Below are positions 47,023-57,129 of a stretch of 64,000 bases of DNA, one piece after another. Numbering within the stretch: position 1 is the first letter of the stretch; each line of letters starts with the position of its first letter. Origin of the DNA: Cavia porcellus (lineage: Eukaryota > Chordata > Mammalia > Rodentia > Caviidae); the NCBI RefSeq assembly GCF_034190915.1, contig NW_026947484.1, positions 77,509,982-77,573,981 on the forward strand, given 5' to 3'. The position numbers and the translations under genes were made by a program. The notes under the pieces are model-generated. The model had not been told where the DNA came from and searched no databases. It saw nothing but the letters and a program-made list of their open reading frames with translations.

Positions 47023-47480
47023 TGTTGTGGGCCAGACCTCAAGACAAAAGATAAAACAAATGTACTTACATACTTCCTAAGGATAAGCATCAGGAACTGA
47101 TATTACAAATAGGACTCTGTCACTCTGAGGAAGCCAGGAGTTACCATCTTAATCCCCTACAGGAAAAGCCACTGCTCTTTAAGCATACCTATTTGCTATG
47201 TAACTCACTTACCCATTTGTTCCTGATTCAGTCAACCATAGTTCTGTCCAACCTCTTGCCCACCTTGGAAATTCTCCTATTTTCCCACCTTGGACTTGTC
47301 TAACTTTGTGGTTTTTACTCTATAAAAGTCCCTAGAAAAGACAGTTTTTGGCAAACTACTTAGGATCCCTTCTGTCTCTCTCTCAGACAGAAGCTTTCTT
47401 TCTTTCAATAAATATATTCTGCTCTTAACTTCCATTGTTCCTAAAATTCATTCTTCAATTCTAGAGAACAAAAACTCACA
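47023..47480 (+). mobile_element. Endogenous retrovirus LTR
   Basis: Begins near TGTTGTGGGCC and ends near CTCACA. A TATA box (TATAAAAG) lies at about 47,321, AATAAA at about 47,407, and a CT-rich stretch in between (U3-R-U5 order). The layout is that of class I or II ERV LTRs rather than MaLR. No TSD could be matched, consistent with a provirus deleted between gag and the 3' LTR. Confidence 0.65.
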
Positions 47481-47726
47481 TCTAGGTTGGGTGTTTCTTT
47501 CCCCTGTGTCAATATCTTGTTATTTGACTGCTTTGAAACTCCTTCAATTTGGTAGTTGAATTATTTCAATGCAAATATTTTATCCAGTTACTCACCATTT
47601 GTTTGGTATTCTACATGCAAACTAGAAGTTGTCAGTGTTAATTGCCGCATGATTCACTATCTTTTCCAGCTGAAACAATTTGTTTGGTGCTCATAATTTT
47701 GGTTCTTGTCTCGCTTCCCAGAATCA

Positions 47727-48420
47727 ATTAATAACTAATGCCAAGGAAAATAAATAAATAAGGAAATATAATAAGAAATAAATAGAATAAGATCTGTGAT
47801 TGAAAATAGTACATATAGAAGGAAAGAGGAGAAAAAGAGAGAATAAAATTAAAAAAAAAAAAAAACCCAAAAAAACAAAAAAACCAGACACGAAAACTAA
47901 AGACTAGATGGAAATTCTTCCTGGCTAAGTAATTTGATTTGAAGAAGCAGAATCTGCCAGATATGAGGTGAATCATAAGAAGGAAATCTATTTGTTTCCT
48001 CTCATGTCAAACTGGTTAAGGCATTTTGCTGTGGCATATCCTTGGCACATTGTTTCTCTCTAGGAAAAATGAGAGAGTTGGCTCTGCATAGAATATAGTT
48101 ATAGGGAGGGCTTTTCTGTGTGTGCCAAGAAGGCTTGACAATCAATTGAATGGTATCTAGGAGCCCTGGTAACCAACATAGACTCAGGAGTGTCTGGAGA
48201 ATGTAGGCCAGGTGCATTTTCATTCCACCTCTGCTGTCAGTGGAACCAGCAGTACGGCAAGTGACCAAGCACCAGTAACCCTTTTCACTCATTGGGTGTG
48301 GTGGCCTCACTCTCAGAGTGAAGGCTGAGCCACTCCCAAGGTTCTTGGTCTGCATGTCCAATGGCAGAGCCTGTGTTACGACTGCAGCTCACCCTTGCCA
48401 GCATCTGATCTAACCATGGC
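47727..48420. other. A-rich then unclassified sequence
   Basis: 47,740-47,890 is A-rich low-complexity DNA with a 15-A run. 48,000-48,420 is more GC-rich and may be an L1 5' UTR on the minus strand, without firm evidence. Confidence 0.3.
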
Positions 48421-48426
48421 AACTTG

Positions 48427-48430
<4 letters not shown>

Positions 48431-48472
<42 letters not shown>
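48431..48472. repeat. (AT)n microsatellite
   Basis: About 21 uninterrupted AT units. Confidence 0.97.
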
Positions 48473-48474
<2 letters not shown>

Positions 48475-48479
48475 CAAAT

Positions 48480-49175
48480 CATTTTTAATGGCTAAACTTA
48501 AAATTGTAGAATAGTATTAATGATTTTGAAATAAGATACTATGGAGGAATAGACGCACAGTAATACCAGGAAGTGTTTCCATGTGCCCAGAAAACAAAAA
48601 CACTTAACACAAATGGCAATAAGATTAGATTAGGGCAAGAATTACATGAACCCAGATGTAATATTTTGCTAAGAAGTGTTATGTGATCCTTACCTATAAA
48701 CATCAATGATATATTTATTTAACTTGTTCCATCACAACTACTTTATTTTTTTCTTTTATGGAAAAAAAAATAAAGCACAATTTCATAATGAAATAATAGG
48801 AGAATAACAATAGTACATTATGCTCAGGGTATAAGATAATGGGCATAAAAATTTCTCCAATTGGTATTAGCACAAACTGTCCTTTTTAATGAACTAAGAG
48901 ACACACGAGGAAAAATCAGACACACAGATAAGTGAGGCACATAGAACTCCAGGTCACTTGACAACTTATTGGCTGCTGAGTTGGGCATATTCCCAGCCCA
49001 GGTAACCTCAGCTGTGCACCCAGGGAGATCGACAAATGACTAAGCCTCAGTACGGCAGTGCTCCCTGAGAAACCTCAGGAGGTGGGGGGAAAATTTAAGC
49101 CACCAAGTTCTACACTGGAAAAGTGGCTACAAGGACACAGCCCTTTATCACACCCCTCTCAAACTCTATTCTGGA
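48480..49175. other. Unclassified sequence
   Basis: No gene or repeat recognised. A stretch near 48,830-48,890 resembles 54,415-54,480 ('aaaaattctccaa' and 'attagcacaaa' versus 'attagcataaa'), so the two may share an old repeat. Confidence 0.35.
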
Positions 49176-49179
49176 GTAC

Positions 49180-49562
49180 ACTGCTTTTGCTTCCAGGTTC
49201 CAAGGGCACGGTCATCTGCATGTCCCATTGTCAGTGCTGGTGCTGCCCTCACTTCTGCTGCTTCAGCTTCCTGGTGGGCTTCTGTCTACACTGCTTGCAG
49301 CCAAGACTGTCTCAGGTAAAATTTTCCTACTCTGTCAGTGCAACAGTGTCTGGACTGAGATTGGAGTAACGCAGCCCAGGAAGCTGGATGCCTATAGGAA
49401 TCTCCAGAAGGAACTACCCCTGCTCACACTTCGGTTTTAGCTGTATGAGATTTATATTGAACTTCTGATTTCTAGGCCTGTAAAAGGGTGAAGGTGTGTT
49501 TCTTCAACCATTTAGTTTGTAGTAATAAATTATAGCTGAAGCTACAGATAACTAATATGGTA
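49180..49562 (+). mobile_element. MLT1-type LTR, 3' part
   Basis: 'ggcctgtaaaagggtgaagg', 'caaccatttagtttgtagta' and 'gctacagataactaatatgg' at 49,475-49,560 give the MLT1 terminus. Upstream body is diverged. Confidence 0.5.
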
Positions 49563-50505
49563 GGATAATGCAATTCTGATGTCATGTTTTATTTCTGTTG
49601 GTTTTATGCACTGGCTTCTCTTAAAACTTCTCAGGTCTTTTTAGCTTCTTGAAGTGTAAGTTTGGATATCTTTTTATTTATCAGTCTTGAGACTCACTAT
49701 GCTTCCTAAGTGGAATCTGCAATCATTGCTGGGAAATTTTCAACCATTACCTGGTCAAATATTTCTCCACCACTGTTTCTAGTGTTTCCTTCTGTAAAAT
49801 CATGGGTGATTGAAGATCTCTTTTATCCTCTCAATATTTCTTAACCTCCCTTTCATATTTTACATCTCTGTTCATAGATACTCTCTCCTCTTTAATTTCT
49901 CAACTCCACATTCTATATACCCTCTTCAGTTGTGTCCAATCTTGTGCTCTTCTATCCATTGATATTTTAATGAAAATTTCTATATTTCACATTTCTTAAA
50001 AGTTTTGTTTAATCCCCTTTGAAAATATAGGTAGTGAGTTTGGATAAGCTCTTGTTCTCTCATCATACACTCAATAGGCTCTTTCATTTCTGTAAACATA
50101 AAGCATACTGCTTTTATATTCTGTGTTGTCATTTTATTATCTCTAGTTATGAATCTGGTGATGTCCTGATGGTTGCTCACAGTGGTTTATTTCTTCCTGT
50201 GCTCAGTGAGTTTTTGAGCTCTTGTACCTTGGAACTTTTGTCTATGGATTAATAGAAACTCTTTTAGGCATGCTATGGATAATGTGTTTCCTTCAGAAAG
50301 AATTTGCATTTGCTTTCCCTGAGTGCCATGGAGAATTATCACCTACAGGCTAAACTCAATTTTAATGTTTTGTTCATGATTAGAGATTTTAATGGAGAAT
50401 TTAATCTTTTTAAATCTTCTCTGCTCTTTCTAGGATATAGTCAGGGACCTATGACTGCTGTCTCCCTCTGCATGGTGGATATTTTTCTAGGTCATCTATT
50501 GAACA
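49563..50505 (-). mobile_element. Ancient HAL1 (half-L1), antisense
   Basis: 'gagactcactatgcttccta', 'tctgcaatcattgctgggaa', 'aaatatttctccaccactg', 'tttcttaacctccctttcat', 'cagttgtgtccaatcttgtg' and 'ttatattctgtgttgtcat' follow, in order, the antisense ORF1 of the old mammal-wide HAL1 family. The copy is heavily diverged with no usable frame. Confidence 0.7.
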
Positions 50506-50875
50506 AATAACACTTTAAATGACATGGTGGTAGAGGCAATATTCCAATCAGACTTCCCAAGCTGCTTAGGCTGAAGGCTTCGCCTCTGTTATAAGTCCAT
50601 TAAAACCCAGAACCTAATCCTCCAGAGACTGAAAGATACCTCCAAGGCAAAACAGACTCCTGTACACTACTTGTTTACCACTTACTGCATTTCCAATTCT
50701 TGACATTTCTTACCTCTGAGTATTCATTTTCTCCCTGGCAGTTCATGTATACATTAAAAAATATGTCATCTGTGTTTTATGTAGCTTCATTAGTGTGAAT
50801 TGTCTGAAAGTCTGATACAGCATATTTTTAGGAAGTTTCTCATATTTGTTATGTGAGTTATGCCAGTATTTAGTG
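50506..50875. other. Unclassified sequence
   Basis: No gene or repeat recognised. Confidence 0.35.
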
Positions 50876-50879
50876 CATT

Positions 50880-51230
50880 CAACCACCAACTGACCAGTAA
50901 CTCATAGATTCTGATGGTCAAGAATCTGTGAGAAACCTGTCTTTCATAAGACTGCAGTCAAGGTGAGACTGTTCAGGCATCAGTCATTTAAAGGCTCACA
51001 AGGGAAGAATCTGCTTCTAAACTGATTCATGCGACTTACTTCCGGGTTAGGGCAAATTACTTCCCGGTTCAATCACATGACACTGGCGTGAAACTTACTT
51101 CCTGGTTGCTGTTGGTCGAAGACATTGGTTTCTTGCCATGTGTGTCTCTCACCAGGGCTACTCACAACATGGCAGCTTGCTTCTGCTCAGTGAGGACTCT
51201 GAGAAGGAAAAGTAAGAAGAAGTGAGCAGA
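50880..51230. repeat. Old mammal-wide interspersed repeat, family unnamed
   Basis: 'actgcagtcaaggtgagact', 'aagggaagaatctgcttcta', 'gtgtgtctctcaccagggct' and 'actcacaacatggcagcttg' are phrases of a common mammalian repeat that I recognise but cannot name safely. It contains three similar acttacttcc-type segments. Confidence 0.55.
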
Positions 51231-51544
51231 TGAATGTCCAAGTCTTTTGGCAACCTAACTTCAGAATTGGTATCTGCTGACTTTTGCAGTCTAGAGACCA
51301 ATAACTACTACGGTGGTGGTGAATCGCTGGCATGTGGGCTGCAGCAGACTGTTACTACAGAAGGCTCTAAAAGGTTTTCCCCCACTGCACTGTACCATCC
51401 TATAACCAAAGGTAGGTGATGGTCCAAATGTGTGACTCGTGGGATATAAGGCTCACTGGAAACCATTTTAACAGTTGCCTGCTTGCTTCTATATATTAAA
51501 AAATAAAACCAAAATAGATTATATATATATATGTATATATATTT

Positions 51545-51630
51545 TTTTCTTTTGGTACTGGGGATCGAACTCACAACTGTGCACTTGCAAGGCACGAGCT
51601 TACGCTGCTGAGCTAAATCCCTGGCCAAGA
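51545..51630 (-). repeat. ID-type SINE, antisense
   Basis: 'tggtactggggatcgaactc' (B-box side) and 'cttacgctgctgagctaaat' (A-box side) are the reverse complement of the same ID subfamily as 36,991-37,098. The tail is the T-rich run at about 51,540-51,550, next to a short TA repeat. Confidence 0.92.
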
Positions 51631-52865
51631 GATAAAATATTAAAAACATGAACAGGCATTTTTTCAGAGTAGATATTTAGACATTTGATAAGTAAAAGAA
51701 AATTGTGTATCTCTCTAGTAATCAAAAGAATGCTATTTAAAACAGCAGTTAGACAACTCTTTACTTAACAGGTTTATAGAGTACTTTCTAGTATGTTTAA
51801 ATGTTATAAGAATATATAGAAATTAGCTATGTCAAGCAAGGCCAGTGGTGCTGTAAATTAATGTTCATTTTGTAGTTTAATTCAGCAGTCTGTCAATATA
51901 TCTAAACATCGCTATATATCCTGCAATTTGGGCAACCCTCATATGATGGTGATATTGTACTGTCTACATCAATTTTACTCAGATATAATTTATATACTTG
52001 AAGTTTTACTGTAACATCTAAACAAGAATGCAAGAAAATAACAATAAAATAATCACATGCTGCTAAACTATGTTTCCTTAAAATGTTCATGTAAAATATA
52101 CATTTAAAAATTATTCAAAAATTTCACATTGAGGTACTTATCCTAAGTAAAAATTATAAAAGCACAAATAATTTATGAAAAGCACAATGACTTGTGTAAC
52201 AAATCATTGAAAATAAATGCATAAAAAGTTATTGGCAAATAATAAACTCCCATGCCTATAAGAAAAAATTTATCTGTACTAAAAAGATTGTACTACAAAT
52301 CTGTGTATGTTACTACCAAGAAATATATTCAACATTTTAATATGTAGACAAAATAATACTTTACCTACAATAAATATTGCATGATTCCTTTTTATTGTAT
52401 ATAGTGTTCAAATTCAGGCTGCGTAAGAAAAGTAGCATACCATAGCTGATATTGTCATTGATGTAATTTTTGGGTAATTGAATTACAGAATATTTTGATT
52501 TTCATCTTGCTCATCTGTATATCTAGATTCTCTATGGTGAGCATCAGTTACTGTAATTTTAAACAAGATTCTTTTTCTAAAATTAAAAAACAAAACATCT
52601 AAGCAATATTTTTTAAGAAGATACAACTTCTGAGGGTTCAGTAATTTCACAGTGTTTTTGTTAGAAATTCTGATGTATACATTTGTCACAGCATTGAAGA
52701 GAAATGTATAATGCCAATATTTAGTTTGCATTGAGTCAATATTTTTTGCCTTAAGAAGAATTTTCTGCTCTTAACCCATAGATAATTATGCAGCTAATCT
52801 AGATGTCACTTGGGAGCCATATTACCAAAATAATAATGAAGGTAATCAAACTTCTTTAAAGTGCT
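51631..52865. other. Unclassified AT-rich sequence
   Basis: No gene or repeat recognised. Confidence 0.35.
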
Positions 52866-52869
52866 ATGT

Positions 52870-53030
52870 ACAATGTACAAGATGATGTTTATATTACCAG
52901 TTCAATCTGTCATCAGAATCTTGCTGTGAAGAAACAGGTATCACAGTTATTATCCATCTTATAATGAGGAAATGGAGACTCAAAAATACTGAATAACCTG
53001 TTAAGGACATAATTATTAGCAAATGGAAAA
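52870..53030 (+). repeat. MIR SINE fragment, tentative
   Basis: 'tattatccatcttataatga' followed by 'ggaaatggagactcaaaaat' and 'gaataacctgttaaggacat' fits the 3' part of MIR. Confidence 0.55.
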
Positions 53031-54065
53031 AAATGAATCTAAGAATTCTGCATCATTGAGACTCAGCTTCTGGTGCTCTTTCAGCATCTATGACATTGGG
53101 TCTCCACCCCAGGCTGAGATCCTCTACCAAGAGCAAGAAACAAGAGGACCAGTAAAAACTTGTTCTGCCTTTGAGAAGTTTGCATTAAAACCTGTAGACG
53201 CTCTTCTCTCCTACAGGTATAGCTTTGCCCTGCACAGACTATTTATAGTAGACACAACCAGGCATAGGACTCCGCTCTCCCATTTGTGTTTCATTAATGT
53301 GTTAATTTCCATAGCTGCATTTATCATTGTCCCAGTCTCAGGTGACTGCCTGAGAGTTCAGGGGCTTTCTTTAGTTTTGAGCACTCTGCAAAGTTAAAAC
53401 ATCTTCTTTTGTACCAATAATTGGAGTGGAGAATCTGTGGTGCCCCACGGGTTACTTCAGAATCATAGAGGGGAATGCAAAACGGCCCTCCCAGGAAAAT
53501 GTATAATATCCCCTCAGAGTATAGTTCCTTGACTGCAATAAGGAGCCAGGAAATGGTAGCTGGGACCCTCTGCAGGGCAATCTTAGATATTTGAATTAGA
53601 ACCATTGAATTTAGTTATTGCTTTAATTTCTATTTGATTTCCACTTTTAATATCTCTACCCTTTTATGAATATTGGTATGAAGTTCTATTTTCTTAGTTG
53701 TGTTGTATAATACTTACCATCCACTTGTATTTTAAAATACCCTTGCTCTGCGTTAAGAAATAAAGTGCCATGTGCTATGAGAAGCCAAACTCCTCAGAAG
53801 AGAAGGACAATTCTGGGACAGAATTGGAATCATGTAGTTTATTTTAAGTCATTTGACCTGAAATGTGATCATATGAACTTTAGTTAACACAGTTAATATA
53901 TTAATTTTTGAACATTTAATTTATACTCTATTTTTGATGAAAGTAATAATAATAGATATACTTTTATTCCTATAGTCACATTAACTGCCACCCAAAGGGA
54001 GGGAGTAAATTAGTCTTCAAAGGATGTTTGGTAAATTGAAAATGGAAGTGGAGTATGATTTGGGT
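53031..54065. other. Unclassified sequence with a chance 124-codon frame
   Basis: The frame at 53,023-53,397 (plus) shows no domain, no conserved motif and no splice context, so I do not call a gene. Confidence 0.35.
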
Positions 54066-54069
54066 GATT

Positions 54070-54190
54070 TAGTGGGAATAAGAAGAATCCCTGTTCTCCA
54101 ACACAATTGTGTAGCTTTGTATAAGTCACTTAGTTCCCATGAGCTTGATTCCCATTAGCAAAAACGGATGATAATAGCTATTGAATGGTT
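54070..54190 (+). repeat. MIR SINE fragment
   Basis: 'gtgtagctttgtataagtca', 'cttagttcccatgagcttga' and 'gatgataatagctattgaat' follow MIR in plus orientation. Confidence 0.65.
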
Positions 54191-54504
54191 AAAATATATT
54201 AAAATTGTTACTGAAAGGATAAAATAGGGAAATAATATAGCAGTATGACAATACTAGTTCATGTAGATTGAAAATTTGCTATCTGATGATGCTCTAAATT
54301 CTCTAGATAAATTATTTAACTTGTCATACCTATTTTTATTGCAAAAAGTAACAATATTTATAACAAAGTAATAGAATACAATAGTTAATACATTATATGT
54401 TATCTTTAAAGTAGTTGCTCAGGGTACAAGATATGGACATAAAAAATTCTCCAACTGATATTAGCATAAATGTTCCTTTTTAATGACACTAATACTATAA
54501 CTGA

Positions 54505-54890
54505 CTTGCATTTTGTCCATTTTCCTATTGGCCTTTCCCCTTTTTTCCTATTCTAGTTGCTTTTTCTTTTTGAACAGCTTCTTCCCACTTCATAGTATCC
54601 ATTGTACACTTTAGACCTTACGTACTCTTTCAGTTTCTCAAACCAGGGACAACAGTACGATGTTTTCTCATGTGAATCTGATTCGTTTCACTTATGAGTT
54701 TAGTCTCAAGTTGCATCCATTTACCTATAAAAGTCTCAAGTTTACCCTACTCTGGGACTCAGCAATATATGTGCACCCATGTTTATAGCAGCACAATTTG
54801 TGATAGCTAAATCTTGGAAACAACCCAAATGCCCATTAACCAGGAATAGATAAAAAGAAAAAATGTGGCATTTTGATACAGTGGAGTGCT
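54505..54890 (-). mobile_element. LINE-1 3' end with 5' inversion, minus strand
   Basis: 54,520-54,745 is antisense L1 3' UTR and 3' ORF2 end (antisense of the series at 8,945-9,140). 54,750-54,890 is the neighbouring upstream L1 segment in the opposite orientation ('tgggactcagcaatatatgt' through 'cagtggagtgctacta'). Read on minus, an inverted upstream piece is joined to a 3' piece, the twin-priming layout. It is the second such copy in the window. Confidence 0.8.
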
Positions 54891-55078
54891 ACTAGTCACA
54901 ACTGCTGTCATCACTATCTTCTGTCGACCTACAAGGAAAGTAAGGCTCAGAGCAGATTGAAACATGGAATGTGTTGCTTAGGGCCGCACATTAATAACAA
55001 AGCCAAGATTCAAACCCAGGCAGATTGCCCCAGTTCTCGTTCTGTTAACCACACATGGGTTGTTACACCTCTCAAATC
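54891..55078 (+). repeat. MIR SINE
   Basis: 'aggaaagtaaggctcagagc', 'gcttagggccgcacattaat', 'agattcaaacccaggcagat' and 'ctgttaaccacacatgggtt' follow the MIR 3' half closely. Confidence 0.8.
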
Positions 55079-55373
55079 CATTGCTTAGCTGGGCTCTTGT
55101 TCATGAGGGTACATGGTGAAAAGTATTTCTTACTATAGTGAGTATTATGTAACAAAAGACCACCTTGCAGGAGTCACTTACCTTATGCACAACATCTTTT
55201 GGGTCCCATTCTCTAGAGCGCAGGATAAAGGAGAAGAGTTAAGCTAGGTCCTGAGATGTCACTGGAGGACTTCTTTTCAGAGAACAAGAAAGAAAGGCTT
55301 TTGTTGGATTCCTTCTACTGGCTCATTCTGGTGCTTCAACAGATGGAAGCTCCAGGGTCTAGCTATACAGTGA

Positions 55374-55415
55374 AAGAAAGGAAGGAAGGAAGGAAGGAAG
55401 GAAGGAAGGAAGGAA

Positions 55416-55469
<54 letters not shown>
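55374..55469. repeat. Composite (GAAG)n-(AAAG)n microsatellite
   Basis: About ten GAAG units to 55,420, then about twelve AAAG units to 55,469. All-purine on the plus strand, so it could form triplex (H-DNA) structures. Confidence 0.97.
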
Positions 55470-55639
55470 GCTTTCTAACCTAATTGCTTCTATAGGCAGA
55501 TTTCTACAGTAGAAAATGTCTTATACTAGCTGTTAGTGCAAAGAAAGATGCTTAGGTGCATCCCCATGCTTAAATGAAAGAGCCATGGAGAGAATGCTGT
55601 TGAGGATGCAGTAAGGAGGGTCTAATAGTTTGATGTGTA

Positions 55640-55860
55640 AGACAAAGCCTTGGAGTCCAGCAGGCTTAGATTCCATCTCTGGTTCTAGCACTTACATTGT
55701 GTCATCACACTGGCACTCTTTTAAACTGCCGTTTATCTGTCACTGGGTAAAATAATAGCTCTGTCTAATAGAACTGTTGAGGAGATTAAGGGGATGTTGC
55801 ACATAAAGCCCTTGGGTTGTGACTGTGCACCATGAGGACTTGGTAAATATTCATGTGTAG
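55640..55860 (+). repeat. MIR SINE, nearly full length
   Basis: 'gccttggagtccagcaggct', 'tagattccatctctggttct', 'agcacttacattgtgtcatc', 'gttgaggagattaaggggat' and 'acttggtaaatattcatgtg' give the full MIR order in plus orientation. Confidence 0.85.
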
Positions 55861-56635
55861 TAGGACCATTTATATCGCTGAAGGAATAAAGACTAAAGTA
55901 AAAACAGTACAATATCTACATGTCATGGCACGGGGTAGTGTTCATTGATAGAATCACTGCTATTATGATTATAATTATCATTAAGTAGCTTCATTATATC
56001 TGGAGTCTACCTTTTGTTTAGCTCTGTGACCTTAGAAAACACTTTTTATTACCTGCAGCATTGTTTTTTCCACCTGTGGCATGGGGTGACGGCCCAGGCA
56101 AAGACAGGGAGACCTGTGTTAGGCATAATAAAGATTTTCTGAGCTGTATTAGAAGTGCTTCTATGGAACTTCTAACTCTCCTATGAGATCAACTCCTTCT
56201 TACATTTTTACTGTTATCAATTTGTCTCATGAACTGATGATGATAGATAATGGACTTTGAAAAATCAATATTTGGCAAAATACGATGTCGGAAAGCCCAT
56301 TTTTAAAAAATGTATTTTAGTTACACTGGACTGCGAAGTAGGGAATTGTGAGAGCTATCATTGCCACAATGGTCTCTCGGATGCTCCCTAAATCTAGCAG
56401 TTTAGAGCAGAGTGTGTTGAGCCTCTTGCTGATAATGAAAGAGAATGACAGATGGTGGGGGAGGCATTTAGTCTGAGGCTATCAGGCCAGAGGTGAGACT
56501 TGAAAAGATAGCCAGAGATGAAGAAAACTCAGGAAAGGGGATCGGAAGCATTTGTTCTTTCATTCAGTGAATGCTCATAGATCATTATCAGAGCCCAGGT
56601 ACCATGCAAGTCACTAAACATGAACTGATCACTGT
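55861..56635. other. Unclassified sequence
   Basis: No gene or repeat recognised. Confidence 0.35.
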
Positions 56636-57128
56636 GATAGACTGAATGGTGGTTTCCCCATCAGGGGAATATCCTAATGAGCCATATCCTAATGCTTAAA
56701 AAGTGAACAGTGGCTTTTTGTGTGAGTGCAACCTTGTTTGGAAAAAGGGTCTCTGGATATATAATTAAGGATGTTGATATGAGATCCTTTCGAATTTTCA
56801 AAGTAGACCCTAAATTCAGTGACAAGTGTCATAAGAGACAGAGGAGAAAAAGACACTGATGCTGGGAGAGGAGGAGAAAGCACAGCTTTGGGAACAAAGT
56901 TTCGAATAAGGGAGCCAGAAGCCAAGGACAGTCTTTAACCACCAGAAGCTGGAAGAGGCACAGAATCAATCTTCCCCTGTTCCATGGTTTTGGAAGTAGC
57001 ACAATTTCTGCTGAATAATTTGATTTTAAACTTGTAGCTTCCAAGCCTATGAAGGAATAAATTTCTGTTGTTTCAAACTACTCATTTTGTGGTAATTTTT
57101 TACAGCAATCAAAGCAAACTAAAATAGT
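56636..57128 (+). mobile_element. MLT1-type MaLR LTR, full length
   Basis: Starts TGATAGACTGAATGGTGG and continues 'tttggaaaaagggtctctgg', 'ttaaggatgttgatatgaga', 'agaagctggaagaggcacag', an AATAAA at about 57,056, and 'tttgtggtaattttttacag' at the end. Every MLT1 landmark is present in order. Confidence 0.9.
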
Positions 57129-57129
57129 A

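Noticed and set aside
51034..51107. Three similar acttacttcc[g/c/t]ggtt-like motifs suggesting a clustered ETS-factor site
   Set aside because: They lie in an old interspersed repeat (about 50,880-51,230) whose consensus, as I recall it, already contains a repeated segment of this kind, so the cluster is probably native to the repeat.
53023..53397. 124-codon plus-strand frame as a possible exon or gene
   Set aside because: No recognisable motif, ordinary AT-rich context and a frame length expected by chance in 64 kb.
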